Numbered from the stretch's first letter, positions 17,340 to 26,631 are shown. The stretch: DNA of 64,000 nt from Roseateles_B sp041912595 (GCA_041912595.1 JAYRMR010000010.1:45262-109261), one strand, 5' to 3'. Translations and numbers: made by a program. Notes: generated from the sequence alone by a model not told the origin.

Positions 17340-18920
17340 TCAGCGCCGGCCGGCCAGCCAGTTCACGAGCTGGTCCAGCACCGGGCGGCCCGCCCAGCCG
17401 GCGGCCTCGTCGTTGAGCATCACGGCCAGCACCCAGGTCCGGCCGCGGCCGTCCTGAACCACGCCGGCCAGCGAGACGACGTCCCGCAGCGTGCCGGTCT
17501 TGAGCCGGGCCCGGCCCTGGGCCGGTGCGCCCACGAAACGCCGGCGCAGGGTGCCGTCGACGCCCGCCACCGGCAAGCCGGACAGCCATTCCGGCGCCCG
17601 GGGGCTGCGCACCATGTGGCGGACGAGCCGGGCCAGCGCCTCGGCACTGATGCGCTCGGTGCGTGACAGCCCGGCGCCGTTGTCCAGGACGAGCCCGGCG
17701 CTCTCCAGGCCGTTCTGCGCCAGCCAGGCCTGCGTCGCGGCGGCGGCGAGGTCCTGCGTGCTGGCGGTCGCGGGGCCGTCCGAGGCCGCGGCGCCGAGGC
17801 GCTGGTAGAGCAGGCGCAGCTGCAGGTTGTCGGAGCGCTTGAGCGCGCCGCGCAGGCTCTCGGCCAGCGGCCGGCCGCCATGGGACTGCAGCACGCGGGC
17901 CGCCGCCGGCGTCACGCCGTCCCGGATCTCCCCGCGCAGCTCGCCGCCCAGCGATTGCCACAGCTGGCGCAGCGTGAAAGCCAGTACCCACTGACGATCC
18001 AGCGCCTGCAGCCACGGCTTCTGCTCGCAGCTCACGGGGAAGCGCCCCTCGAGGATCAGGCGGGGCGGCACGGCGGGTGCCGCGGGAGGCGGCGGCTGGA
18101 AGCGGAAGCTCAGCGGCAGCACGTCCCAGTGGCGGCAGGGGGCCTCGGCCAGCGCGACGCCGCGGGTGTCCACCTCCACCTGCGGCCAGTCCGGCAGACG
18201 GGCCTGCAAGGCGCCCGCGCCCGCGCTGCGTAACTCCAGCTGCTGCACGCCGCCGTCCAGCAGCAAGGCGTCGGGCACGACGTTGTAGGCGAAGTTCGGG
18301 GTCTCGTCGAACGGCGGGGTGACGAGGTCCGGCCGCGCGGGCGAGAACAGCGAGCGGTCCAGCACCACGCCCTGGGCCAGGGTCTGGATGCCGGCGAGCC
18401 GGAGCTGGCGCAGCAGGGACCACAGCGCGGCGGTGTCGAAGTCGCCATCGCCGGCGCCTCGCAGGTACAGCGGGCCGTCCAGCACGCCCTGCAGAAGCGG
18501 CGCCTCGGTCAGCAGCTCGGTGCGGGGGCGCAGCTCCGAGCCCAGGCGGTCCAGCGCGACGGCCGCCGTGAGCAGCTTGATGACCGAGCCGGGCACCATG
18601 GGCCGCTCGGCCTGCCAGACGAGGCCAGACGCCGGATCGTCCAGGGGGAAGGCCCGCACCGCCAGGGATTCGGCCGGGATGCCCACCTCCGCGAGCGCCT
18701 GGCGCACGGGCGCCGGCAGCGTCGTCTCGGGGGCTTGCGGATGGCGGGTCTCGGCGGGGTCGAGCACCAGCGCCGGGGACGTGCGGGGGGCGGAGCGGGT
18801 GGGCCGGGCCTTCTCGGCCCCGGCCGGGGCGGCGGTGGCGAGCAGTGCGGTGGTGCTCAGGAGCAGGGCCAGTGCAAGGCCGCGGCCGGAGGAGGCGGGA
18901 GGCAGGGGAAGGCGGCGCAT
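17340..18920 (-). CDS. dacB: D-alanyl-D-alanine carboxypeptidase/endopeptidase (PBP4 type, family S13)
   Basis: Periplasmic peptidoglycan hydrolase of 526 residues. A signal peptide ends around AGAE (about 35). The three penicillin-binding motifs are intact: Ser112-x-x-Lys115 (GSVIK), Ser363-Asp-Asn365 and Lys474-Thr-Gly. The long insert between the first and second motif is typical of class C PBP4. The ATG at 18920 stands seven bases after a TACAGT hexamer without a Shine-Dalgarno. It adds to the murein-peptide genes of this part of the window, though it is a separate unit. Confidence 0.93.
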   Translation of the reverse strand: MRRLPLPPASSGRGLALALLLSTTALLATAAPAGAEKARPTRSAPRTSPALVLDPAETRHPQAPETTLPAPVRQALAEVGIPAESLAVRAFPLDDPASGLVWQAERPMVPGSVIKLLTAAVALDRLGSELRPRTELLTEAPLLQGVLDGPLYLRGAGDGDFDTAALWSLLRQLRLAGIQTLAQGVVLDRSLFSPARPDLVTPPFDETPNFAYNVVPDALLLDGGVQQLELRSAGAGALQARLPDWPQVEVDTRGVALAEAPCRHWDVLPLSFRFQPPPPAAPAVPPRLILEGRFPVSCEQKPWLQALDRQWVLAFTLRQLWQSLGGELRGEIRDGVTPAAARVLQSHGGRPLAESLRGALKRSDNLQLRLLYQRLGAAASDGPATASTQDLAAAATQAWLAQNGLESAGLVLDNGAGLSRTERISAEALARLVRHMVRSPRAPEWLSGLPVAGVDGTLRRRFVGAPAQGRARLKTGTLRDVVSLAGVVQDGRGRTWVLAVMLNDEAAGWAGRPVLDQLVNWLAGRR

Positions 18921-18963
18921 GGGCCGCACTGTATCGCCTGCCGGCGGCACCGCCGGGCGGTCC

Positions 18964-19194
18964 TCAGCGCAGGTAGTCGCTGACCCCGTGCCGGAACTTG
19001 TCCTCGAACTGGGACTGGCACTGCTCCCATTCCTCGAGCGTGGAGTCCTGGACGTCCAGGCCCTCGATCTTGCTGCTGCTCGCGAGGCTCAAGGGCCGCG
19101 CGATGGCGTTCATGGCGGTGCGTCCCAGCGCGGCCATGCGCGCCATGCCTGTCTCGGGATGCGAGGCCCCGCGGGGCTTGATCAGCTGTGCCAT
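18964..19194 (-). CDS. Small hypothetical protein
   Basis: A 76-residue soluble protein starting MAQLIKPRGASHPETG. It has no cysteine cluster, membrane helix or known motif. The C-terminus is acidic and glutamine-rich (STLEEWEQCQSQFEDKF), probably helical. The start at 19194 has a GAGGT ribosome-binding site, which supports it as a real gene. It lies 43 bases upstream of dacB on the same strand, and its own stop precedes the possible dacB promoter. Confidence 0.6.
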   Translation of the reverse strand: MAQLIKPRGASHPETGMARMAALGRTAMNAIARPLSLASSSKIEGLDVQDSTLEEWEQCQSQFEDKFRHGVSDYLR

Positions 19195-19329
19195 GGTTGA
19201 CCTCGGCGGCGTCAGTGATGGCTTGAGTTTGCGCCGCCGGGCCGTGTCAGGCCATCGCATTTGAGGCGCAGAAGCCCCCCGTTTCGGGGTGGCGTCCCCT
19301 GTAGCAGTGGCACGCGCCGGGGGCGCGGT

Positions 19330-20331
19330 TCAGGGGCGCGGCTCGACCTGCGTCGCGACGAATTCGCGGATCTGCTCGACCATGGGCGGCACGGCCCGGG
19401 GCGCATCGATCTCGCCGGCCAGTACGTGCTGGCCCGGGGATTCGCTGTAGTCGACCTCGATCAGCTGCTTGCGGGCGCTGCCGATGCGCTCGAAGGCCGC
19501 GCGGGCCTCGCTGACGTCGATGACGGTGTCCCGCGGGGACATCAGCATGAGCGTGGGCGCCTGGATCTTGCCCAGCTCGCTGCCGCGCACGCGCTCGACC
19601 AGCGCCATCATCGGGAACAGCGCCTTCGTGGGGTAGCGGTGCGTCCAGAAGCGCGCCTTGCGCTCATTGGCGGGCGTTTCCTGGTACTCGGGGCCCTGGA
19701 CCATGCGGGCGATGCTGCGGCCCCAGGGCCAGTTGATCACGCCGGCCTTGGGGTCCCGGGGGCCGAAATTCGGGGAGATCAGCACCCAGCCGGCCACCCC
19801 CTTGGCTTCCTCGCGCTGCGCCAGCCAGGCGGCCAGCGTGGCGCCCGTGGACGCGCCAACGACCAGCACGCGCTCGCCGAGGCGCTGGCCGATCTGCAGC
19901 GCCTCCAGCGCATCGGCCTTCCACTGGCCGACGCTGGCCTCGCCCATGGCCTCGCCGGGCAGGCCATGGCCGGCCAGGCGGGTGTAGAAGGTGTTGCCCC
20001 CGAGGGACTCGGCCAGGCGCTCGGGCAACGGGGCCATCTCCTGGCGCGTGGCCGAGAAGCCGTGCAGGTAAACCACGGCCCAGGGCGCGCGCTGGCGGCC
20101 CTTCTCGCCCCAGACGATGTGCTTCTCGGTGCCCGGCGTGAGCCCCGGGAAGCGGGCCTCCTCGGCCTGCAGATGGCGCTCCAGCGCCTCCAGCGGCTCC
20201 GGCAGCTGCACGGGCGTCATCGGCGCCGGCTCCCAGGCGATCTCGCCGTTGCGGGGGCCGATGGAGAACGTCAGGCCGCAGGCCAGCAGCGCCAGCGCGG
20301 CGCCCCAGGCGATGCGGCCGGCACGGCTCAC
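19330..20331 (-). CDS. Alpha/beta hydrolase with N-terminal membrane anchor
   Basis: Probable esterase or lipase of 333 residues. An N-terminal hydrophobic segment (about 6-25) anchors or exports it. The fold has VVYLHGFSATRQ (oxyanion region, about 87-98), the nucleophile Ser161 in VVGASTGATLA, an Asp in SPRDTVID (about 270) and a His in GQHVLAGE (about 305). The start is a GTG at 20331 overlapping the stop of the aminotransferase gene (GTGA), so translation is coupled. The substrate is unknown. Confidence 0.87.
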   Translation of the reverse strand: MSRAGRIAWGAALALLACGLTFSIGPRNGEIAWEPAPMTPVQLPEPLEALERHLQAEEARFPGLTPGTEKHIVWGEKGRQRAPWAVVYLHGFSATRQEMAPLPERLAESLGGNTFYTRLAGHGLPGEAMGEASVGQWKADALEALQIGQRLGERVLVVGASTGATLAAWLAQREEAKGVAGWVLISPNFGPRDPKAGVINWPWGRSIARMVQGPEYQETPANERKARFWTHRYPTKALFPMMALVERVRGSELGKIQAPTLMLMSPRDTVIDVSEARAAFERIGSARKQLIEVDYSESPGQHVLAGEIDAPRAVPPMVEQIREFVATQVEPRP

Positions 20332-21521
20332 GCCAGCACCGCGGCCATGGCGTTCGCCACGGCTTCCACGTTCTTGGTGTTCAGGCCGGCGACGCACATG
20401 CGGCCCGAGCGGACCAGGTAGACGCCGAACTCGTCCTTCAGACGGTCCACCTGCGCCGGCGTGAGGCCGGTGTAGCTGAACATGCCGCGCTGGTGCAGGA
20501 AGTAGTCGAAGTTGCGGCCCGGCAGCTTGGCCGACAGCGTCTGGTGCAGCGCGTTGCGCATGGCCAGGATGCGCTCGCGCATCTCCTCGACCTCGCCTTC
20601 CCACAGGGCGCGCAGGGCCGGGTCGCCCAGCACCTTGGCGACGAGCTGACCGCCGTGCATCGGCGGGTTGGAGTAGTTGCGGCGGATGGTGGCCTTGAGT
20701 TGGCCGAGCACGTGCGTGGCCTGCTGGGCATCCGGGCAGACGACCGACAGCCCGCCGCAGCGCTCGCCGTACAGGCTCATGTTCTTCGAGAAGCTGTTGG
20801 CCACGAAGAAGGGCAGACCGGCGTCGGCCATGGCGCGGATGGCGAAGGCGTCCTGCTCCAGGCCGTCACCGTAGCCCTGGTAGGCGATGTCCAGGAAGGG
20901 CAGCAGCTCGCGCTGCTTCAGCAGCGGGATGAGGGTGTCCCACTGCACGGGGGTGAGGTCCACGCCGGTGGGGTTGTGGCAGCAGGCGTGCAGCAGCACC
21001 ACGCTCTTGGCGGGCATGGCCTGCACGGCCTCGAGCAGCTCGTTGAAGCGCACGCCGCCGCTCACGGGGTCGTAGTAGGGGTAGGTCTTGACCGCGATGC
21101 CCGAGCCCTCGAAGACGGCGCGGTGGTTGTCCCAGGTGGGGTCGGAGACGTAGATCGCGCTCTCGGGGAAGTAGCGCTTGATGAAGTCGGCGCCGACCTT
21201 CAGGCCGCCGCTCGAGCCCACGCTCTGGATGGTGGCCACGCGGCCGGCCTTCAGCACGTCGGCGTCACGGCCGAACAGCAGGGCCTGCACCTCGCTGCGG
21301 AAGCTGGCGAGGCCTTCCATGGGCAGGTAGGGGCGCGCACCGGCGCTCTCGACCACCGCCAGCTCGGCCTTGCGGACCGAATCCATCATGGGAATGCGGC
21401 CGTCGTTGTCGAAGTAGATGCCGATGGACAGGTTGATCTTGCCCGCGCGCGGATCCTTCTGGAAGGCTTCGTTCAGGCTGAGGATGGGATCGCCCGCATA
21501 GGCGTCAACGTGTTGGAACAT
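20328..21521 (-). CDS. tyrB: Aromatic-amino-acid/aspartate aminotransferase (class I)
   Basis: PLP-dependent transaminase of 397 residues, the normal length for AspC/TyrB. The Schiff-base lysine is Lys246 in ANSFSKNMSLYGER, and the substrate-carboxylate arginine lies near the C-terminus in LVRSGRMCVAGL. The motif CCHNPTGVDLT and Asp of FLDIAYQG are also typical. AspC and TyrB cannot be separated with certainty from sequence alone. The start ATG at 21521 has GGAGTGA seven bases upstream. It forms an operon with the alpha/beta hydrolase. Confidence 0.9.
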   Translation of the reverse strand: MFQHVDAYAGDPILSLNEAFQKDPRAGKINLSIGIYFDNDGRIPMMDSVRKAELAVVESAGARPYLPMEGLASFRSEVQALLFGRDADVLKAGRVATIQSVGSSGGLKVGADFIKRYFPESAIYVSDPTWDNHRAVFEGSGIAVKTYPYYDPVSGGVRFNELLEAVQAMPAKSVVLLHACCHNPTGVDLTPVQWDTLIPLLKQRELLPFLDIAYQGYGDGLEQDAFAIRAMADAGLPFFVANSFSKNMSLYGERCGGLSVVCPDAQQATHVLGQLKATIRRNYSNPPMHGGQLVAKVLGDPALRALWEGEVEEMRERILAMRNALHQTLSAKLPGRNFDYFLHQRGMFSYTGLTPAQVDRLKDEFGVYLVRSGRMCVAGLNTKNVEAVANAMAAVLA

Positions 21522-21774
21522 GGCAATCACTCCGGGGGTCTGGGTCAGCCCGCCATTATGCGGCCGGGGGCTGCCGGACAGGCCCCGCGGGCCGGTCGGC
21601 AGTCCCGCCGCAGCAGGGCGGGCGCCTTCGTCCCTGATGAGGGGAGGCTTGCCCGCCGGGGCGCTGACGCAGGCCACGCGGCGGGGGATTGGCGCGCAGT
21701 CTATGCCAGCCGCCGCCGATGTTCGCGTGCCGAAGGGCACCCGTGCGGACCCGGCCGGGGCCGTGCGGGTGACC
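21522..21774. other. Intergenic stretch without a recognised gene
   Basis: The 253 bases lie upstream of the aminotransferase and downstream of the DUF2332 gene. A CATAAT hexamer on the minus strand near 21554 could be the -10 element of the aminotransferase operon. I see no conserved RNA, repeat or convincing short ORF. Confidence 0.5.
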
Positions 21775-22947
21775 TCAGCCAGCGGGCGCCAGCCAGTGCG
21801 CAAAGCGCCCATGCGGATGGGACCATGCCAGCGCCTGGGGCGCGTGCCCCGCGCGGCGCCACTGCCACAGCGTCGCGCTCCCCGCCGACAGCGCCTCCGG
21901 CCGTTCGGCCAGGGGCACGCCGGCCGGCCAGTCGCTGTGCACCCGGGCCTCGGCACTGAGCCACCACAGCCCGCGCGCCGCCATCAGCTGCTCGACGCGC
22001 GCCCGGTGGCGCAGCCGGTCCGCCTCCTGGAAGTAGTACAGCACCCAGCTGTTGAACAGCACCGGCTGCACATCGGCGGGCAGGCCGTCCAGCCAGGACT
22101 CGAGCACCGCCAGGCCGTCCGCCGCCGCCTGCACGGGCCAGCGCTGGCGGCGCGCCACGGCCAGCGCCGCGCTCAGGCGCGCGCGCCGCTCGTGGTCGTA
22201 GGGCCACAGGCAGGCGAGCAGCCAGCGGGCGTCGGCCTCGTCCGTGACCTGCAGGGGCGCGAGGTCCACGCCCAGGCGCTGGTCCAGCACGAAGCCCGGC
22301 TGCGGCGAGGGGAAGGCGCCGTGCCAGCGGCAGGCGGCGACGGGGGCGTCCGTGGAGGCCGGCGCCACCGCCAGCCCCGCCGCCGGGTCCGGCCCGGCCA
22401 GCGGGTCGAGATAGCGGTAGCCGTAGGCGTCCACCCCGAGGTTCAGCCCGGCGCTGCAGCCGAAGTCGAAGAGCGCCAGACGCGGGCGCCCGCCGGCCCG
22501 GGCCAGGTGCTGCAGGGCGGGCCACAGCACCGCACAGCGGCCGATCTCGTTGGTCTGGGTCGCCCGGTGGCGCAGCAGCGCCCGCAGCGCCGGCTCATGC
22601 GCCTCGATGAACGCCGCCAGCACCGCAGGCAAGGCCGCGTCCGGTGCCCGCGTGCCGCCGACGGAGGGGAAGTAGACGGCCAGCGCCGACGCCGGCGCCT
22701 CCATCACGAGGCTGTGCAGGGCGGCGAGGTACAGGTTCGGCCGGGCCTGCTCCGGGGGCGCCTCGTCCATCGGCGCCAGCAGGGCGGGCTGCGCCGCGAG
22801 CGCGCAGCCGATCGCCTGGTAGAGCGGGTCCTCGGGGCAGTCTTCGGCCGCGAAGGCCAGGAAGACGCGGGGCCAGTCGGTCCGGGCCGCCGGGGCCTCC
22901 AGCCCGGGGGGCGGTGGCAGGTGTGACAGGTGGAGAGGAGCAGTCAT
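21775..22947 (-). CDS. DUF2332 family protein
   Basis: A 390-residue cytoplasmic protein of the DUF2332 family, whose function is unknown to me. Conserved-looking blocks are LALFDFGCSAGLNLGVDAYG (about 173-192), which resembles an S-adenosylmethionine-binding loop, and FNSWVLYYFQEADR (about 318-331). A methyltransferase-like role is possible but unproven. The ATG at 22947 stands six bases after a TATGCT hexamer without a ribosome-binding site. It is divergent from a Crp-type regulator with only 57 bases between the two starts. Confidence 0.8.
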   Translation of the reverse strand: MTAPLHLSHLPPPPGLEAPAARTDWPRVFLAFAAEDCPEDPLYQAIGCALAAQPALLAPMDEAPPEQARPNLYLAALHSLVMEAPASALAVYFPSVGGTRAPDAALPAVLAAFIEAHEPALRALLRHRATQTNEIGRCAVLWPALQHLARAGGRPRLALFDFGCSAGLNLGVDAYGYRYLDPLAGPDPAAGLAVAPASTDAPVAACRWHGAFPSPQPGFVLDQRLGVDLAPLQVTDEADARWLLACLWPYDHERRARLSAALAVARRQRWPVQAAADGLAVLESWLDGLPADVQPVLFNSWVLYYFQEADRLRHRARVEQLMAARGLWWLSAEARVHSDWPAGVPLAERPEALSAGSATLWQWRRAGHAPQALAWSHPHGRFAHWLAPAG

Positions 22948-22953
22948 GGGCGC

Positions 22954-22998
22954 AGCATAGGGCGGCCGCATTGCCAGAATAGTCGGACACCCGACAAT
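22954..22998. promoter_or_regulatory. Back-to-back promoters for the DUF2332 gene and the Crp-type regulator
   Basis: On the + strand TTGCCA (22971-22976), 16 bases, GACAAT (22993-22998) ends six bases before the regulator ATG. On the minus strand TATGCT (22959-22954) ends six bases before the DUF2332 ATG. Both transcripts would be leaderless. Confidence 0.5.
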
Positions 22999-23004
22999 CC
23001 CACC

Positions 23005-23814
23005 ATGACCGCTCCCCGACATCGCCCGACCGCCCCTGCACCTGCCCGACGGCCGGCCTCCCGAGACGGCCGCGCCCCGCGAGCGGAGCTACGCGCCGCC
23101 TTCACCACGGTGCTGGACGCGCTGTCCCCGGGCCTGGGGCTGACACTGGACGACGCCCGCTGGGCGGCGCTCGGCCCGCTGCTGCGTCTGCTGCCGCTGG
23201 CGCCCGGCCAGCCGGTGCTGCTGCAGGGCCATCGCCCGCAGGCCTTCTTTGCGGTGGCCGCCGGCGAGGTCGAGGCCCGCTTCAGCGGCCTGGACGGCCA
23301 AGTGTCCGTGCTGGAGGCCGTGGCGCCGCCGCGACTCTTCGGCCTGGCGGGCTTCGTCTGCGGCCAGCCCTCGCGCTACGAGGCCGTGGCGCGCGGGCCG
23401 AGCCAGCTGATCGTCATCGGCCCGGGCGCCTACACCTGGCTCATGGACCAGCTGCCGGGATTCGCGCGGGCCCTCATGCGGGAGTTCGCCGGGCGTTACG
23501 CCGGCACGCTGGGCCTGCTGGCGGCCTCCCGCCACGCGACCGCGGCCGAGCGCCTGCTGCTGAGCCTGCAGCAGCTGGACCAGGAGCGGGGCGAGGATGT
23601 GCCGGCCGTGCCAGGCGAGGCGGGCGCCACGGACGACGGCGAGCCCGGCTGGCGGCGGCTGCGGGTCAGCCAGGCGGCGCTGGCCGCGCTGGCGGGCGTC
23701 TCGCGTCAGACGGTCAACGAGTGGCTGGGCCAGCAAGCACGCGAAGGCCGGCTGCGCCAGGCCTATCGCTGCATCCTGTGGCGCCCCGCCGGCCCGGCGC
23801 TCACAAGGTCTTGA
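23005..23814 (+). CDS. Crp/Fnr family transcriptional regulator
   Basis: Regulator of 269 residues. A cyclic-nucleotide-binding-type beta-roll spans about 55-165 (LLLQGHRPQAFFAVAAGEVE, GLAGFVCGQPS). The HTH_Crp domain covers about 170-260 with recognition region LAALAGVSRQTVNEWL. No FNR-type cysteine cluster is present at the N-terminus, so oxygen sensing by iron-sulfur is unlikely. A 20-residue linker rich in Gly, Ala and Asp precedes the HTH. The 3' end overlaps the convergent cytochrome gene by 14 bases. Confidence 0.9.
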   Translation: MTAPRHRPTAPAPARRPASRDGRAPRAELRAAFTTVLDALSPGLGLTLDDARWAALGPLLRLLPLAPGQPVLLQGHRPQAFFAVAAGEVEARFSGLDGQVSVLEAVAPPRLFGLAGFVCGQPSRYEAVARGPSQLIVIGPGAYTWLMDQLPGFARALMREFAGRYAGTLGLLAASRHATAAERLLLSLQQLDQERGEDVPAVPGEAGATDDGEPGWRRLRVSQAALAALAGVSRQTVNEWLGQQAREGRLRQAYRCILWRPAGPALTRS

Positions 23815-25603
23815 GGAACTCCAGCAGGGCGCGCTTGTCGCCCTCGGGCAAGGTGGTGCCGGCGAGATGCCCGGCGTTGCCATTGCCCGGCTGCGTGGTG
23901 TCGAAGCTGGACGGCCCTTGATCGCTCACCAGGCCGACCCGCACCGGGTCGAACTCGCGGCTGCCCACGAAGAAGCGCGCCGGCCGCTGCGCCACCGGCT
24001 GCAGCAGCGCCCAGAGGCTGGGCACCGAGCCGTTGTGCAGGTAGGGCGCCGTGGCCCAGATGCCGTTCAGCGGCCGGGCCTTGTAGGTCGCGACGCTGGT
24101 GGGCACGGGCGCCGCTGCGGCGGCGGCGTCAGGGGCCGCCGCGGGCGCCGGGGGCGAGGACAGCACCTGCTTGAGCAGCTCCGCCGTGGGGCGCTGGTGC
24201 GTCCAGCCGGCCGGGCGCTGGAACTGGCCCGCGCCGCGCAGCTCGTCCGCCAGCTGGGCCTCGTACTGGAGGATCAGCGCGTCCAGCGTCGACGGGATGT
24301 CCGAGAGCATCACCCCCAGCGCGCCCTGCACCACCATCGTGGCACCCGGTGCCTTGGCGCCGTAGCGCGTGCCCAGCGGCGCGCCGGTGATCTGCACGCC
24401 CTGCAGCCGACCGGTCAGCGCCTGGCGCATCGCGACGGCCGTGGCCATGGCCGGGTCCGTGCCGACGTCGTGCATCTGCGCCGTGATGCGGCGGTAGGGG
24501 TTGGTGCGCTCGATGGGCAGGTGGCACTGCGCGCATTGCTGGCCGTAGATCGCCTCGCCCTGCTTCGCCAGGCTGCGGTCCAGGGGGCCGAGCAGCTTTT
24601 CGTCCCACTGCGGCGACCACAGGCTGCGCAGCCAGCCCTCCAGGTGGCCCAGCGCGCGGATGTCGACGGAGCTCGGGTAGCGGCAGCCGATGGGCTTGCA
24701 GTCCTCGATGCGCAGATTGCCGAACACGCCGAGCACCTCGCCCACATTGCGCGTCACCTCGCCCAGGCCGATGGGGCCGTTGGGCGCGGAGCCGTTCCAC
24801 TGCACCTTGTCGTGCTGGGGCGTGTCCCAAAGGAAGGGATAGGACACCGGCGCATTGGGCGGCAGCGCATTGGCCGGCAGGTCCAGGGACGTCACCAGGA
24901 CCTCGTTGAAGATGTTGCCGAAGGCGTCGAGCCGCGCGTGGCCCGGGCTCTGCGTCGGCCGGTTCAGGGCCAGCCGGGACGCGGACTCGGCCGCCTCACG
25001 CGCCAGCGCCTCGCGCAGCGCCTGCTGCTGCACCGGGCTCGTCTGGCCGAGGGCCGTGGCGAAGCGCTGGAACTTGGCCTCGTCGACCTGCGTGGCCTGC
25101 AGCGCGGCCACCAGCTCGGCGAAGAAGCGGTTGAAGTCCGCCAGCGCCGGCGCGCCGTCGATGCGCAGGCCGCGGCCCTTGAAGTTGATCTGCCCCGTGT
25201 GGCAGGCCGCGCAGCTCAGGCCCATCCAGTCCTGCCCCTTGGCATCCGTCGCCCGGGTGAAGCCCACGGGCAGGCCGTCGGGGTTCCAGGCGCCGGGTCC
25301 GGGATCGGCCGGCAGATAGCCCAGCTGCTCGATGTGGGCGCGGCTGCGGAAGGGCTCGATGCTCTCGGCCCGCTCCAGCGCGAGGAACCAGCGGTAGGGA
25401 ATGATCTGCGAGCCCTGCGAGGTGAACCAGAAGGACATCTGAGTCTGCGTGTCCCAGCCCTGGTCCAGGCTGAAGACCGGCATCGGGCCGGCGTTGTCAG
25501 GCACCGGCGTGTTGTTCGGGACGGGCTGCCAGACGGCGCAGGCGGCCAGGGCCAGGGCGGCGGCGGCCAGGGCCAGCGGACCGCGTTGAAGTGTCCTGTT
25601 CAT
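23801..25603 (-). CDS. Dihaem c-type cytochrome, RoxA-like (rubber oxygenase A family)
   Basis: Exported dihaem protein of 600 residues. A lipobox-like LALAAC (Cys22) suggests a lipoprotein. Two haem c motifs are visible: CAACH at 131-135 in MGLSCAACHTGQI and CAQCH at 357-361. Spacing of about 225 residues and blocks such as SQIIPYRWFLALE (about 65-77), RIDGAPALADFN and PYLHNGSVPSLWALL match the RoxA/RoxB family rather than the shorter MauG or CcpA peroxidases. Known RoxA cleaves polyisoprene with oxygen; the substrate here is unproven. An Ala/Pro-rich linker lies near residue 490. It is convergent with the Crp-type regulator. Confidence 0.82.
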   Translation of the reverse strand: MNRTLQRGPLALAAAALALAACAVWQPVPNNTPVPDNAGPMPVFSLDQGWDTQTQMSFWFTSQGSQIIPYRWFLALERAESIEPFRSRAHIEQLGYLPADPGPGAWNPDGLPVGFTRATDAKGQDWMGLSCAACHTGQINFKGRGLRIDGAPALADFNRFFAELVAALQATQVDEAKFQRFATALGQTSPVQQQALREALAREAAESASRLALNRPTQSPGHARLDAFGNIFNEVLVTSLDLPANALPPNAPVSYPFLWDTPQHDKVQWNGSAPNGPIGLGEVTRNVGEVLGVFGNLRIEDCKPIGCRYPSSVDIRALGHLEGWLRSLWSPQWDEKLLGPLDRSLAKQGEAIYGQQCAQCHLPIERTNPYRRITAQMHDVGTDPAMATAVAMRQALTGRLQGVQITGAPLGTRYGAKAPGATMVVQGALGVMLSDIPSTLDALILQYEAQLADELRGAGQFQRPAGWTHQRPTAELLKQVLSSPPAPAAAPDAAAAAAPVPTSVATYKARPLNGIWATAPYLHNGSVPSLWALLQPVAQRPARFFVGSREFDPVRVGLVSDQGPSSFDTTQPGNGNAGHLAGTTLPEGDKRALLEFLKTL

Positions 25604-25710
25604 CTTGTGTTCCCCTTTGTTGTGGACTTTTGCAGGACTGTAGGAGCGGGGAATCGCGGCTGCAGGATCACTTCATCCACAGAGCTAGGGATGGCGCCGA
25701 CAATGAAGAC

Positions 25711-26133
25711 ATGTACGCCACCCCCGCAGACTGGCCCTCGCCGCTGAGCCTCATCCTGGCGGACTCGGAGCTGGATGGCGCCGAGCGCCATGGGGACGAG
25801 GCCGTGCTGACGCTCGCCAGCGCGCGGGTGCACTGGCCCAGCCTCACGCAGCGCGCCCCGCAGCAGGGCTGGGTGTGGCCGCTGCGGCTGACGTTCACGG
25901 GGATTCAGGCCTGGGAGGCGGTGGCGCTGTTGCCGGGGCGCATCGCCTCGGCGCATCTGCAGTGCGATGGGCAAGACCTGACCCTCACGCTGCCCGGCCG
26001 TCTGGAGAGCCGGCTGGAGGGCCGGCTGGCGCTGACGCTGGAGGGATCGCGGGGCGGGCACCTTCGGCTGCAGGCCGCCGCGCTGCACGTCGCGCTGGAC
26101 GGCGCGCAGCTGCGGGACTCGCTCGCCTGCTGA
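25711..26133 (+). CDS. Hypothetical protein
   Basis: A 140-residue protein of no family known to me. It has no signal peptide or membrane helix and is rich in Leu, Ala and beta-strand-like alternating patterns (LTLTLPGRLESRLEGRLALT), which suggests a small beta-rich cytoplasmic protein. The ATG at 25711 lies six bases after GACAAT and has no Shine-Dalgarno, so it is a leaderless candidate. It is divergent from the RoxA-like gene and convergent with the glutathione peroxidase gene. Confidence 0.65.
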   Translation: MYATPADWPSPLSLILADSELDGAERHGDEAVLTLASARVHWPSLTQRAPQQGWVWPLRLTFTGIQAWEAVALLPGRIASAHLQCDGQDLTLTLPGRLESRLEGRLALTLEGSRGGHLRLQAAALHVALDGAQLRDSLAC

Positions 26134-26139
26134 GCGGGC

Positions 26140-26631
26140 TCAGCTGCCCAGGGCCGCCTCGATGTCGGCGCGCAGGGCTTCCGGCGTGTCGTTGGGCGCG
26201 TAGCGGCGGATCACGCGGCCGTCCCGGCCGACGAGGAACTTCGTGAAGTTCCATTTGATCGCCTGGGTGCCCAGCAGGCCCGGCTTCTCCTTCTTGAGCC
26301 ATTGCCACAGCGGGTCGGCCTTGTCGCCGTTGACCTGCACCTTGGACATCATGGGGAAGCTCACGCCGTAGTTGATCTCGCAGAAGGAGGAGATCTCGTC
26401 ATTGCTGCCCGGGTCCTGGCCGCCGAACTCGTTGCTGGGGAAGCCCACGACGACGAGGCCGCGCGTGCGGAAGTCCTGCCAGAGCTTCTCGAGGCCCTTG
26501 AACTGCGGCGTGAAGCCGCACTCGCTGGCGGTGTTGACGATGAGCAGCACCTTGCCGTGCTGGGCGCCCAGCGAGAAGGGCTGGCCGTCGATGGCGGTGG
26601 CGTTGAAGTCGTAGACCGTCGGGTTTGGCAT
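26140..26631 (-). CDS. Glutathione peroxidase family thiol peroxidase
   Basis: Reduces hydroperoxides, probably with thioredoxin as donor since the enzyme uses cysteine rather than selenocysteine. Length is 163 residues, cytoplasmic. The peroxidatic Cys38 lies in NTASECGFTPQF; the second conserved block is FPSNEFGGQDPGS with the partner Gln, and the Trp-Asn pair is in WNFTKFLV. A further Cys in SSFCEINYG may resolve the disulfide. The start ATG at 26631 has AGGAG upstream. It follows the EamA-type transporter gene by 26 bases and may be co-transcribed. Confidence 0.93.
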   Translation of the reverse strand: MPNPTVYDFNATAIDGQPFSLGAQHGKVLLIVNTASECGFTPQFKGLEKLWQDFRTRGLVVVGFPSNEFGGQDPGSNDEISSFCEINYGVSFPMMSKVQVNGDKADPLWQWLKKEKPGLLGTQAIKWNFTKFLVGRDGRVIRRYAPNDTPEALRADIEAALGS

